Assembly: GCA_000565345.1 (NCBI GenBank)
Contig: AQOF01000004.1
Span: 38,296-102,295 of the forward strand
Reading direction: 5' to 3'
Length of the DNA stretch: 64,000 bases
DNA from: Salinivibrio costicola subsp. costicola ATCC 33508 = LMG 11651
GTDB lineage: Bacteria > Pseudomonadota > Gammaproteobacteria > Enterobacterales > Vibrionaceae
Positions 55,389 to 64,000 of this stretch are shown here, in pieces. Every line of letters begins with the position of its first letter. Within the stretch, counting starts at the first letter, position 1. The notes under the pieces were generated by a model. That model was given only the letters and a program-made list of their open reading frames with translations, ran no database searches and was not told where the DNA came from. The translations under genes and the position numbers were made by a program.

Positions 55389-55438
55389 GGGATCCGTTAT
55401 CATCGGCAGTCCATTTACCTTCCGGTCTCGGAGCGAGC

Positions 55439-55929
55439 ATGAAAATTGCAAAAGATGTGGTAGTCAGCCTGGCTTACCAAGTAAAAAATGAAGACGGTGC
55501 ACTTGTTGATGAATCAACAGCACAAGAGCCTCTCCAATACCTACACGGTCATCGTAACTTGATCGTCGGACTTGAGAGCGCGCTGGAAGGCCGTGAAAAA
55601 GGCGAGAACTTTGAAGTGACGGTAGGCCCAGACGAAGCTTACGGTGATTACCAAGAAGCCATGGTACAACGTGTACCGGCTAACGTGTTCCAAGGCGTCG
55701 ATCAAGTTGAAGTTGGTATGCGTTTTATGGCTGAAACCGACCAAGGCCAGATCCAGTCGAAGTGACTGAGGTTGAAGGTGATGAAGTTGTTGTTGATGCC
55801 AACCACATGCTTGCAGGCCAAACCCTGTCCTTCTCAGTGGAAATCGTTGATGTGCGTGAAGCCACTGCAGACGAGCTTTCACACGGGCACATTCACCAAG
55901 ACGGTGAAGAATGTGGCCACGACCACTAA
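55439..55929 (+). CDS. slyD: SlyD, FKBP-type peptidyl-prolyl isomerase and metallochaperone (one frameshift)
   Basis: FKBP domain split by the IF chaperone insert (QEPLQYLHGHRNLIVGLE to GPDEAYGDY), then a short His-rich tail (SHGHIHQDGEECGHDH) that binds nickel. The frame breaks at 55753-55754, where one C is missing (ATCCAG for ATCCCAG). Restored, VEVTEVEGDEVVVDANHMLAGQ follows and the protein ends at 55929, 163 residues. Confidence 0.93.
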
Positions 55930-55966
55930 TCACGACGACAGATAAGTGGTAATGAGTACCATCGAA

Positions 55967-55996
55967 TAAAAGGCGCCGTTTGGCGCCTTTTTTTTA
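55967..55996. terminator. Intrinsic terminator of slyD
   Basis: AGGCGCC-GTTT-GGCGCCT and eight Ts, between convergent slyD and slyX. The A-run on the other side is short, so action on slyX is less certain. Confidence 0.88.
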
Positions 55997-56043
55997 TTTG
56001 GCCGTCGTGACCGCGCGCTAATCGTCACGCATACGGTGTGGTT

Positions 56044-56265
56044 TCAATAATGCGGGGGGGGTGTTTCTTCAGCTTGGCTAGCAATATTCTCTGGCTCAAC
56101 ATGTTGGAGCTTGCTGACAAGGTACTGGATTTGGACCGTCATGCGCTCAATATCACCTTGTTGTCGCGTCAATGCGGTATTGAGCTGGTCGATCGTGTCT
56201 TCTTGAAACGCCACTTTGTACTCAAGATCATCAATTTGCTGTTGTAACTTATCTATCTCGCTCAT
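56044..56265 (-). CDS. slyX: SlyX family coiled-coil protein
   Basis: 73 residues, almost all a coiled coil (IDKLQQQIDDLEYKVAFQED, residues 4-23, and on to about 55), ending in the family-typical PPPHY. Function unknown. Twelve bases after the WD40 lipoprotein gene on the same strand. Confidence 0.9.
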   Translation of the reverse strand: MSEIDKLQQQIDDLEYKVAFQEDTIDQLNTALTRQQGDIERMTVQIQYLVSKLQHVEPENIASQAEETPPPHY

Positions 56266-56277
56266 ATTGCTCTCTCG

Positions 56278-57262
56278 TTATTGCGCGTCGGTTAACCAAG
56301 CTTGGGCAATCCCGGCCGAGGTACCTGAAATAACACGTCCAGTTGGATCAATCGCTACATCATACACCACTGCGCTGGGTGGGCGAGTATCTGGCTGGGC
56401 CAATGCTTGCCAACGACCTATATTTTTACCCGTTTTTACATCCCACAATTCGACCCGTTGTGACGGTGAACCGGTGGCTAGCAAGGTACCATCATCGGAA
56501 AACCGGGCACTGACATAAATGGCTTGGCGGGCAAAGATATCCAATTCACTGACTTTCTCGCCACTGGGTAGGGCCCAAATCACAGCGCGGTTGCCACCGT
56601 CAGAGACAAATGCGTACTTCCCCTCACGATGCAAGGCGACTTGTTTCACTCGCCGATCATAAGCAAAGTCATTGATGATCTGGCCAGACTGGGTATCCCA
56701 GAAGTAGGCGTGATGGTCATTGCCACCTGAGAGCACATAGCGCCGTTGGGGGAAATCGAGACTGCATTGATTTTATCGCGGTGGGCGAGGAACTCTAAGC
56801 GCCTTCCCGTGCCTAAGTCGATAAATAGTGCTTTTCCATTCGACAACGCTAGCACCAATTTTTCACCGTTATTACTGATCGCGGCATCGCGTATGATGCC
56901 TTCAGAAATGGACCATAACCCTTGAGCTTGGCTCCAGGCGAGGTCCCAGACGGCAAAGTTTTGTGCTGTTGTGGTAATGGCATAGCGCTTATTATCGGAA
57001 ATATGACTAACAACGACCGGATTGGCGTCCGGATCTTGCGCACCGAGTTCGGCTAGCTGCTGATTAGTGACAAGATCCCACAGGACAATATCCGTTTCTT
57101 CAGACGCGATCAGGCAAAACGGCCGTCACGACTGAGGCTAAAACTGGTCGCCCCTTCCGGATGGATTGACCAGCGCTGGGCTTCTTTGCCAGACTGCCAA
57201 CAACCGGTTAAGCTGTTAATAACTATAAAAATGCAAATAATGTGGCGGATTTTGGGCATCAT
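56278..57262 (-). CDS. WD40-repeat lipoprotein (two frameshifts)
   Basis: Predicted outer-membrane or periplasmic beta-propeller. It starts MMPKIRHIICIFIVINSLTGC, with lipobox LTGC (Cys21). WD-type repeats follow, each with a WDL/IWAL/LWD strand end (IVLWDL, FAVWDL, AYFWDT, AVIWAL, VELWDV). One base is missing at 57113-57114 (GRFALIASEETDIVLW) and one in the G-run 56748-56752 (SISPQRRYVLSGGNDHH). Restored, about 328 residues. This gene lies between fkpA and slyX in vibrios. Function unknown; partners in the envelope are likely, given the fold. Confidence 0.82.
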
Positions 57263-57385
57263 GCTTGAGTTCCAGTGTTTGCAGCCATATAACCACGAGT
57301 ATATTGATAGAATCAGGCTTTCGCATTGTTGATGCGTCAGTAACAACCATACGAGGATTTATCCTTGTCATCAACGGAGTACCCA

Positions 57386-58168
57386 ATGAAATCAGTAATG
57401 AAGATGTCGCTACTCGCGGCAACCGTTGCCTTTGCCGTCGGCTGTCAGCAAGACGACGCTAAAGTAGAGCAAACCAATCAAGCTGCCGAACAAGCGGAAG
57501 CAGCGTTTGCCAACGATGACGACAAAGCAGCCTACGCGATCGGTGCGTCTTTAGCCCAATACCTCAACGCTAACTTAGAGCAACAAGCAGACATCGGCTT
57601 AGAGCTTGATAAAGAGGTGGTACTTCAAGGGGTGCAAGATGTCTTTCAAGGGGAATCAAAACTGACCGATGAGCAAGCGCAAGCGGCATTGCAATCGCTT
57701 GATCAGCGCGTGACTAAACTGGCGCAACAGCAAGCCAAAGAGAAAGCAGAAGCCGCGATTTCGGAAGGTGAAAAATATCGGGCTGACTTTGCCCAGCAAG
57801 ACGGCGTTAAAGAAACGGACTCTGGCTTACTTTACAAAGTGGATAGCATGGGTGAGGGCGATAAGCCAGCCGCAGAAGATACCGTGGTTGTTCACTACAA
57901 AGGCACCTTGATTGACGGTACCCAGTTCGATAGCTCCTACGATCGTGGTGAGCCAGCTACCTTCCCGCTTAACCGCGTGATTCCAGGCTGGACTGAAGGT
58001 GTGCAGCTAATGCCTGTTGGCTCTAAATTTACTTTTGTTGTGCCACCTGAGTTGGCTTACGGTGATCAAGATACCGCATCGATTCCTGCCAACTCAACCC
58101 TAGTGTTTGATGTTGAACTGCTTGAAATAAAAGACGATACCAAAAAAGACGCGGCGAGCGAAGGCTAA
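57386..58168 (+). CDS. fkpA: FkpA, FKBP-type peptidyl-prolyl isomerase (lipoprotein form)
   Basis: Periplasmic chaperone and prolyl isomerase. The N-terminal dimerisation domain is helical (Gln/Ala rich, residues 30-140), and the FKBP domain is VVHYKGTLIDGTQFDSSYDRG to PELAYGDQDT. The signal ends AVGC, so Cys20 should be lipidated, unlike soluble E. coli FkpA. The start is ATG 57386 with GGAG seven bases upstream; an in-frame TTG earlier is unlikely. 260 residues. A strong terminator follows. Confidence 0.94.
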   Translation: MKSVMKMSLLAATVAFAVGCQQDDAKVEQTNQAAEQAEAAFANDDDKAAYAIGASLAQYLNANLEQQADIGLELDKEVVLQGVQDVFQGESKLTDEQAQAALQSLDQRVTKLAQQQAKEKAEAAISEGEKYRADFAQQDGVKETDSGLLYKVDSMGEGDKPAAEDTVVVHYKGTLIDGTQFDSSYDRGEPATFPLNRVIPGWTEGVQLMPVGSKFTFVVPPELAYGDQDTASIPANSTLVFDVELLEIKDDTKKDAASEG

Positions 58169-58200
58169 ACGACAGCCTCGTCTGACTGTGTAATATCCGC

Positions 58201-58224
58201 CCCGGCATCGCCGGGGCTTTTTGC
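58201..58224 (+). terminator. Intrinsic terminator of fkpA
   Basis: CCCCGGC-ATC-GCCGGGG followed by CTTTTT, 33 bases after the stop. Confidence 0.88.
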
Positions 58225-58297
58225 ATTTTTAGGCTTAAATTCTGTTAAACTGTGCGCAGAGACATTTACATTGACGGTCGAATAAGGATAGGCGTAC

Positions 58298-59020
58298 GTG
58301 GTACCGACAGAAGGCTTTGGCGCGAACGTGATGACGGAAAATGAGCTCATTGAGTCTAATCCATTGAATCAACAAGACAGTGTTATTCTGCGGTCTTATG
58401 CGGCGGTAGTGGATGGGCTTGCGGCGCTGATCGGTGAACATTGTGAAATCGTGCTGCACGCATTAGACGATTTAAATAAATCAGCGATCAAGATCGCGAA
58501 TGGTGAAAACACGGGTAGAAAAGTGGGATCGCCAATCACCGATCTTGCGCTGCGGATGTTGCGCGATATTGAAGGCTCAGAGCGTAATTTTTCACGGGCT
58601 TATTTTACCCGAGCGAAAAGTGGCACCTTGATGAAGTCGATCACGGTAGCGATTCGCAATGGCGATAATCGTATCATCGGGCTATTGTGTATCAACATCA
58701 ATTTAGATGCGCCTTTTTCACAGGTACTACAAGCCTTCATTCCGGATGATCTCGCCAAACAAGCGGCCTCGTCGGTAAACTTTGCCAGTGACGTGGAAGA
58801 GCTGGTGGATCAAACCGTTGAACGGACAGTTGAAGAAGTCAATGCCGACAAAACGGTGTCTAATAACACTAAAAACCGTCAGATAGTCATGGCGCTCTAT
58901 GACAAAGGGATTTTTGATATTAAAGATGCCATTCATCGTGTGGCATCTCGTCTCAACATCTCGAAACATACGGTCTATCTTTACGTTAGACAGCGCAAAA
59001 CAGAAGAGATCGAATCATGA
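58298..59020 (+). CDS. yheO: YheO-type PAS/HTH transcriptional regulator
   Basis: 240 residues. The YheO-like PAS domain ([26 protein letters not shown]) covers the first two thirds, and a C-terminal helix-turn-helix ([23 protein letters not shown]) ends the protein. The probable start is GTG 58298 with AAGGA nine bases upstream; ATG 58331 is an alternative. The stop overlaps tusD (ATGA). In E. coli yheO has the same place. Targets are unknown; control of tus genes would be a guess. Confidence 0.88.
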   Translation: MVPTEGFGANVMTENELIESNPLNQQDSVILRSYAAVVDGLAALIGEHCEIVLHALDDLNKSAIKIANGENTGRKVGSPITDLALRMLRDIEGSERNFSRAYFTRAKSGTLMKSITVAIRNGDNRIIGLLCININLDAPFSQVLQAFIPDDLAKQAASSVNFASDVEELVDQTVERTVEEVNADKTVSNNTKNRQIVMALYDKGIFDIKDAIHRVASRLNISKHTVYLYVRQRKTEEIES

Positions 59021-59409
59021 GTCTGCGTTATGTGTTAGTCGTGACCGAGCCAGCGTATGGATCACAGTTGGCACGCACCGCCTATCAGTTTGCCTGTGCA
59101 GCAATAAAGGCGGGGCACCAGGTGAGTAAAGTCTTCTTCTATCAAGAAGGTGTACTGAATGGCGCCGCAACCACAGTGCCTGCAAATGATGAATTTGATT
59201 TGGTGGAAGCGTGGCAGCGGTTGGCGCACGATCACGGTGTTGCGCTCGAAACTTGTGTTGCCGCGGCATTACGACGCGGGATTATCAGTGAGCAAGAAGC
59301 GACGCAGCATCAATTATCGACGGCGACCTTGGCGGAAGGGTTTTCTCAGGCAGGCTTAGGTGCATTGGCTGACGCTTTGTTAACCGCTGACCGAGTGATG
59401 CAATTTTAA
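59017..59409 (+). CDS. tusD: TusD, sulfurtransferase subunit
   Basis: Catalytic subunit of TusBCD, which relays sulfur from TusA to TusE for 2-thiolation of tRNA wobble uridine. DsrE-like fold, with the active Cys in [14 protein letters not shown] (about residue 79). 130 residues, in ATGA overlap with yheO. Confidence 0.94.
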   Translation: MSLRYVLVVTEPAYGSQLARTAYQFACAAIKAGHQVSKVFFYQEGVLNGAATTVPANDEFDLVEAWQRLAHDHGVALETCVAAALRRGIISEQEATQHQLSTATLAEGFSQAGLGALADALLTADRVMQF

Positions 59410-59418
59410 GAGGGCTTC

Positions 59419-59772
59419 ATGCAAATAGGGTTTGTATTTTCTACATCGCCCCACGGGTCGGCGAGCGGTCGAGAAGGGCTAGATGCGTTACTCGCCACCT
59501 CGGCGTTTTGCGACACCTTATCGGTTTTTTTTATTGGTGATGGGGTTCTACAACTTATAGCGGGCCAGCAACCGCAACAGATTCTGAGCCGCGATTACAT
59601 TGCCAGCTTTAAAATGCTACCGCTGTGTGACGTCGAGGACATCTATGTGTGCCGCGCTTCATTGGCATCTCGTGGGCTGGAGCACGCCGAGACCGTCTTA
59701 CCCACTCAAGTTCTGGCACTTGAACAAGTCAAAAAGCGGTTGTCAGAGTGCGACCGTATACTACATTTTTAA
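59419..59772 (+). CDS. tusC: TusC, sulfurtransferase subunit
   Basis: DsrF-like subunit of TusBCD: FVFSTSPHGSASGREGLDALL, followed by VFFIGDGVLQL. 117 residues, nine bases after tusD. Confidence 0.94.
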   Translation: MQIGFVFSTSPHGSASGREGLDALLATSAFCDTLSVFFIGDGVLQLIAGQQPQQILSRDYIASFKMLPLCDVEDIYVCRASLASRGLEHAETVLPTQVLALEQVKKRLSECDRILHF

Positions 59773-59781
59773 GGAGTCGAC

Positions 59782-60072
59782 GTGCTGCATATCGTGAAAT
59801 CGTCTCCCTATCGTGACCAAGCGCTAACGTTGTGCTTAAACTACATCGATCAGGACAGTGTGATTGTACTAATCAGTGATGCGGTACTGGCGGGAGTAGA
59901 TAACAGCGAGTGGGCGACGCGCTTATTTACCGGGAATCATGTTGTTTATTTGCTCAGTGATGATGTTCACGCTCGAGGACTCGGCGATAAGCTTCATCCC
60001 AGCGCGGTGATGATTGAGATGAACAAATTAGTAAGCTTGAGCGTCGAGCATGTCACGCAAATGACATGGTAA
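59782..60072 (+). CDS. tusB: TusB, sulfurtransferase subunit
   Basis: DsrH-like subunit of TusBCD: MLHIVKSSPY start from GTG 59782 with AAGGAG upstream, VIVLISDAVLAGV, and Trp at the C-terminus (QMTW). 96 residues. The tus genes precede the str operon, as in E. coli. Confidence 0.93.
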   Translation: MLHIVKSSPYRDQALTLCLNYIDQDSVIVLISDAVLAGVDNSEWATRLFTGNHVVYLLSDDVHARGLGDKLHPSAVMIEMNKLVSLSVEHVTQMTW

Positions 60073-60151
60073 TACCCTAGCCTGTATAGCGTAAAAACGC
60101 CCCCTGCGCGCTGCTTGAAAAACAAACAATGCAAAGATCTCTGTATAAATC

Positions 60152-60180
60152 TTGACACCCTATACCCCGACGCCTAAAAT
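60152..60180 (+). promoter_or_regulatory. Promoter of the str operon (rpsL-rpsG-fusA-tuf)
   Basis: A perfect -35 TTGACA at 60152-60157, a 17-base spacer and TAAAAT at 60175-60180, about 70 bases before rpsL. A CG-rich stretch after the -10 (TTTCGCGTCCC) resembles a stringent-control discriminator, though it starts later than usual. Confidence 0.75.
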
Positions 60181-60249
60181 TTCGCGTCCCTGTTGTATTG
60201 GGGCTAGATTTTTCACACTTATACGTTAAGTAATATCAGGAGCTATTTA

Positions 60250-60629
<380 letters not shown>

Positions 60630-60726
60630 TGGATTCCGTTAAGTAAGGCCAAACACTCAAACAATTGAATTTTGAAAAAACTGAAAAGTTTTGGATAAAA
60701 CCTGAAGAAGACAACGGAGATAATCC

Positions 60727-61197
60727 ATGCCACGTCGTCGCGTAATTGGTCAGCGTAAAATTCTTCCAGATCCTAAGTTCGGATCCGAATTGCTGGCAAA
60801 ATTTGTAAACATCCTGATGGTTGACGGTAAGAAGTCAACTGCTGAAAAAATCGTTTATGGTGCTCTAGACATCATGGCTGAGCGTTCTGGTAAAGACCAC
60901 TTGGCTGTATTCGAACAAGCTCTTGAAAACGTGCGCCCAGCGGTCGAGGTGAAATCTCGCCGTGTAGGTGGTTCAACTTACCAAGTACCAGTCGAAGTAC
61001 GTCCAGTGCGTCGTAATGCACTGGCTATGCGTTGGTTGGTTGAAGCCGCTCGTAAGCGTGGTGAAAAATCTATGGCTCAGCGCCTGGCAAGCGAGATGCT
61101 AGACGCGTCAGAAAACAAAGGTACTGCTGTTAAGAAACGTGAAGACGTTCACCGTATGGCAGACGCGAACAAAGCGTTCGCACATTACCGCTGGTAA
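60727..61197 (+). CDS. rpsG: Ribosomal protein S7
   Basis: Small-subunit head assembly protein that binds the 3' major domain of 16S rRNA and E-site tRNA. In E. coli it represses the str operon by binding the rpsL-rpsG junction; the 97-base gap here could hold that site. [20 protein letters not shown] start, 156 residues, intact. Confidence 0.97.
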   Translation: MPRRRVIGQRKILPDPKFGSELLAKFVNILMVDGKKSTAEKIVYGALDIMAERSGKDHLAVFEQALENVRPAVEVKSRRVGGSTYQVPVEVRPVRRNALAMRWLVEAARKRGEKSMAQRLASEMLDASENKGTAVKKREDVHRMADANKAFAHYRW

Positions 61198-61206
61198 TGC
61201 CTTCAT

Positions 61207-61230
61207 GGCGTGTTCCGTTCGGAGCACGCC
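61207..61230 (+). repeat. 10-bp hairpin between rpsG and fusA
   Basis: GGCGTGTTCC-GTTC-GGAGCACGCC, one G-U pair, ten bases after the rpsG stop and 42 before fusA. No T-run, so not a full terminator. It may stabilise or process the mRNA. Confidence 0.6.
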
Positions 61231-61272
61231 AAACCCATTTTCTAAGGTTAACCTTAGCAAGAGGATACTATT

Positions 61273-63369
61273 GTGGCTCGTAAAACCCCTATCGAGCACT
61301 ACCGTAACATCGGTATTTGTGCTCACGTAGACGCCGGTAAAACCACGACTACCGAGCGGATCCTGTTTTACACAGGTCTGTCACACAAAATCGGTGAAGT
61401 ACACGACGGTGCCGCGACCATGGACTGGATGTCGCAAGAACAAGAGCGTGGTATCACTATTACCTCTGCGGCGACCACCACTTTCTGGGCCGGTTCTGAT
61501 CAGCAGTTTAAACAGCACCGTGTAAACATCATCGACACCCCTGGACACGTTGACTTCACCATCGAAGTTGAGCGTTCGTTGCGTGTGCTGGATGGTGCTG
61601 TGGTTGTATTCTGTGGTTCATCAGGTGTTGAGCCTCAGTCTGAGACCGTATGGCGTCAGGCTGACAAGTACGAAGTACCACGTATGGTATTCGTCAACAA
61701 GATGGACCGTGCGGGCGCTGACTTCCTGCGCGTTGTTGATCAAATCAAAAACCGCCTTGGTGCACACCCTGTGCCAATTCACTTGAACATCGGTGCAGAA
61801 GACCAGTTCAAGGGCGTTATCGACCTGATCAAAATGAAAGCGATCAACTGGAATGAAGAAGACATGGGTATGACGTATACCTATGAAGAAATTCCAGACG
61901 ATCTGAAAGAGCAAGCAGAAGAGTGGCACAACTTCCTGGTTGAGTCTGCTGCTGAAGCGTCTGAAGAACTGATGGACAAATACCTTGAAGAAGGCGAATT
62001 GTCCGAAGAAGAAATCAAGAAAGCGTTACGTCAGCGCACCCTTGATAACGAGATTGTTCTAGCTACCTGTGGTTCGGCGTTTAAAAACAAAGGCGTTCAG
62101 GCGGTACTGGATGCGGTTATCGAATACTTGCCTTCACCGATCGACGTTAAAGCGATCAAAGGTGAAGACGAAGACGGTAATCCAATTGAGCGTCATGCAG
62201 ACGACAAAGAACCGTTCTCTGCGTTGGCATTCAAAATTGCAACTGACCCATTCGTAGGTACGCTGACCTTTATGCGTGTTTACTCTGGTGTGGTGAACTC
62301 TGGTGACAGTGTATACAACTCAGTGAAGCAAAAGCGTGAGCGCTTGGGCCGTATCGTACAGATGCACTCGAACAAGCGTGAAGAGATCAAAGAAATCCGC
62401 GCCGGTGATATCGCTGCAGGTGTTGGTCTCAAAGACGTGACCACGGGTGATACGCTGTGTGCGATGGATTCAAAAGTTATCCTTGAGCGCATGGAGTTCC
62501 CAGATCCTGTTATCCAGATCGCGGTTGAGCCTAAGTCTAAAGCAGACCAAGAGAAAATGGGTATCGCGCTGGGTAAACTAGCGGCAGAAGATCCGTCTTT
62601 CCGCGTTGAGTCTGACGAAGAGTCTGGCCAGACCCTGATCTCGGGTATGGGTGAGCTTCACCTAGACATCATCGTTGACCGTATGCGTCGCGAGTTTAAC
62701 GTTGAGTGTAACGTTGGTAAGCCTCAGGTTGCTTATCGCGAAACCATCCGTGGTAGCACCAAAGTTGAAGGTAAATTCGTGAAGCAGTCTGGTGGTCGTG
62801 GTCAATTCGGTCACGTATGGCTGAAAATCGAACCTTCAGAGCCAAACGAAGGCTTCGTCTTTGTTGACGAAATCGTCGGTGGTGTGGTTCCACGCGAATA
62901 CATCGGTGCGGTATCAAAAGGTATCGAAGAGCAAATGAAAAACGGTGTACTCGCCGGTTATCCAGTGCTCGACGTTAAAGCGACCTTGTTCGATGGTTCT
63001 TACCACGATGTTGACTCCAACGAAATGGCGTTTAAGATCGCTGCATCAATGGCATTCAAGAAAGGTGCACACGACGCGCAACCTGTTATGCTTGAACCAA
63101 TGATGAAGGTTGAAGTAACCACGCCAGAAGAGTGGATGGGTGACGTTGTCGGTGACTTGAACCGTCGTCGTGGCCTGATTGGCGGTATGGACGAAGGCCC
63201 AGCGGGTCTGAAGATCGTACGTGCCCAAGTGCCACTGTCTGAAATGTTCGGTTACGCTACAGACCTACGTAGTGCAACACAAGGCCGTGCGTCATACTCG
63301 ATGGAATTCAGCGAGTATGGTGAAGTGCCGAAGAACATTGCTGATGCTCTAATTGCTGAGCGTAGCTAA
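61273..63369 (+). CDS. fusA: Elongation factor G
   Basis: Translocation GTPase. G1 is [10 protein letters not shown]2 [12 protein letters not shown]3 DTPGHVDFT and G4 NKMDRAG. Domain IV has the loop [20 protein letters not shown], and the C-terminal region is [18 protein letters not shown]. 698 residues from GTG 61273, intact. Third gene of the str operon. The close match at GTPase and domain IV motifs to FusA rather than the fusA2 paralogue supports the call. Confidence 0.97.
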   Translation: MARKTPIEHYRNIGICAHVDAGKTTTTERILFYTGLSHKIGEVHDGAATMDWMSQEQERGITITSAATTTFWAGSDQQFKQHRVNIIDTPGHVDFTIEVERSLRVLDGAVVVFCGSSGVEPQSETVWRQADKYEVPRMVFVNKMDRAGADFLRVVDQIKNRLGAHPVPIHLNIGAEDQFKGVIDLIKMKAINWNEEDMGMTYTYEEIPDDLKEQAEEWHNFLVESAAEASEELMDKYLEEGELSEEEIKKALRQRTLDNEIVLATCGSAFKNKGVQAVLDAVIEYLPSPIDVKAIKGEDEDGNPIERHADDKEPFSALAFKIATDPFVGTLTFMRVYSGVVNSGDSVYNSVKQKRERLGRIVQMHSNKREEIKEIRAGDIAAGVGLKDVTTGDTLCAMDSKVILERMEFPDPVIQIAVEPKSKADQEKMGIALGKLAAEDPSFRVESDEESGQTLISGMGELHLDIIVDRMRREFNVECNVGKPQVAYRETIRGSTKVEGKFVKQSGGRGQFGHVWLKIEPSEPNEGFVFVDEIVGGVVPREYIGAVSKGIEEQMKNGVLAGYPVLDVKATLFDGSYHDVDSNEMAFKIAASMAFKKGAHDAQPVMLEPMMKVEVTTPEEWMGDVVGDLNRRRGLIGGMDEGPAGLKIVRAQVPLSEMFGYATDLRSATQGRASYSMEFSEYGEVPKNIADALIAERS

Positions 63370-63382
63370 TTATTTTGGTCCT

Positions 63383-63406
63383 GATGCCGGTGCGATCACC
63401 GGCATC
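63383..63406 (+). repeat. 10-bp perfect hairpin between fusA and tuf
   Basis: GATGCCGGTG-CGAT-CACCGGCATC lies 13 bases after the fusA stop. It has no T-run, so read-through to tuf is expected. A role in processing or stability is an inference. Confidence 0.65.
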
Positions 63407-63473
63407 AAACACTGACTTCTGAGTTATTAGTTAGGCAAAGCCCCTTAACTCACAACTAGGAAGGAAGACGATC

Positions 63474-64000
63474 GTGTCTAAAGAAAAATTTGAACGTACG
63501 AAAACGCACGTTAACGTTGGTACTATCGGCCACGTTGACCATGGTAAAACTACGCTGACTGCAGCTATCTGTACTGTACTTGCAAAAGTATACGGCGGTG
63601 CTGCGCGTGATTTCGCGTCAATCGATAATGCGCCAGAAGAGCGTGATCGTGGTATCACCATCGCAACGTCTCACGTTGAGTACGATACGCCAAACCGTCA
63701 CTACGCACACGTTGACTGCCCAGGACACGCTGACTATGTGAAAAACATGATCACCGGTGCGGCGCAAATGGACGGTGGTATCCTGGTTGTTGCGGCAACT
63801 GATGGCCCAATGCCACAGACCCGTGAGCACATCCTACTAGGTCGTCAGGTTGGTATTCCAAACATCATCGTGTTCATGAACAAATGTGACATGGTTGATG
63901 ACGAAGAGCTGCTTGAGCTGGTTGAAATGGAAGTCCGTGAGCTACTTTCAGAGTATGACTTCCCAGGTGACGACTGCCCAGTAATTCAAGGTTCTGCACT
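63474..64000 (+). CDS. tuf: Elongation factor Tu (cut by window edge)
   Basis: GTPase delivering aminoacyl-tRNA. Start GTG 63474 with AGGAAGG upstream gives [21 protein letters not shown]1 is [12 protein letters not shown]2 [13 protein letters not shown]3 [11 protein letters not shown] and G4 MNKCDMVDD. About 175 codons are visible before the window ends; the frame is intact. The position after fusA makes it the str-operon copy; vibrios usually have a second copy elsewhere. Confidence 0.97.
   Translation, partial: MSKEKFERTKTHVNVGTIGHVDHGKTTLTAAICTVLAKVYGGAARDFASIDNAPEERDRGITIATSHVEYDTPNRHYAHVDCPGHADYVKNMITGAAQMDGGILVVAATDGPMPQTREHILLGRQVGIPNIIVFMNKCDMVDDEELLELVEMEVRELLSEYDFPGDDCPVIQGSA

Overview
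The window is a stretch of a gammaproteobacterial chromosome, almost certainly from the family Vibrionaceae. Gene identity and order follow the Vibrio core chromosome closely: cytR-priA-rpmE-malic enzyme-metJ/metBL-metF, aphA-ppc, argCBGH, reductase/peroxiredoxin-oxyR, mrcA/pilMNOPQ-aroKB-damX-dam-rpe-gph-trpS, xds, pabA-argD-astAD, crp-prkB-yheU-yheT, yheS, kefGB, slyD/slyX, fkpA, yheO-tusDCB, and rpsL-rpsG-fusA-tuf. Base composition looks close to 50% GC, which would suit Salinivibrio or a relative, but I cannot fix the genus. There are no rRNA or tRNA genes, insertion sequences, prophages or CRISPR arrays. This is core genome, not an accessory island.

Layout. 1-5.2 kb: cytR (cut by the left edge), priA, rpmE and a short malic enzyme. 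5.2-12.6 kb: methionine block with metJ divergent from metB-metL, then metF, aphA and metY, with MetJ boxes before metB and metF. 12.7-20.9 kb: ppc divergent from argC-argB-argG-argH; the argC leader carries an ArgR operator and a short ORF ending in three Arg codons, argE is missing from its usual place, and ArgH carries a C-terminal acetyltransferase. 20.9-24.6 kb: DUF3624, a flavin disulfide reductase, a peroxiredoxin-glutaredoxin fusion and oxyR, with a near-perfect OxyR site between the last two. 24.7-31.7 kb: mrcA divergent from the type IV pilus assembly operon pilMNOPQ. 31.8-38.8 kb: aroK, aroB, damX, dam, rpe, gph, trpS. 39-47 kb: a secreted nuclease, pabA, then argD/astC-astA-astD-DUF1338, an arginine-degradation unit next to crp. 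47-60 kb: the crp/kef/sly/fkpA/tus neighbourhood. 60-64 kb: the str operon, running off the right edge inside tuf.

The dominant oddity is sequence quality. About 25 one-base insertions or deletions, mostly in short homopolymers, break otherwise well-conserved genes, including essential ones (rpsL, aroK, aroB, priA). In each case the full family protein is restored by one base. I therefore annotate them as single genes with probable sequencing or assembly errors. Coordinates for such genes span all fragments.

Functionally the window holds linked amino-acid circuits (MetJ-controlled methionine synthesis, ArgR-controlled arginine synthesis, AST arginine catabolism), an OxyR-controlled thiol peroxidase unit, competence/type IV pilus biogenesis and translation machinery. 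The best candidate for something undescribed is the arginine-codon leader peptide before argC. Next come the cysteine-tailed flavoreductase beside the Prx-Grx fusion and the coupling of aphA to metY.
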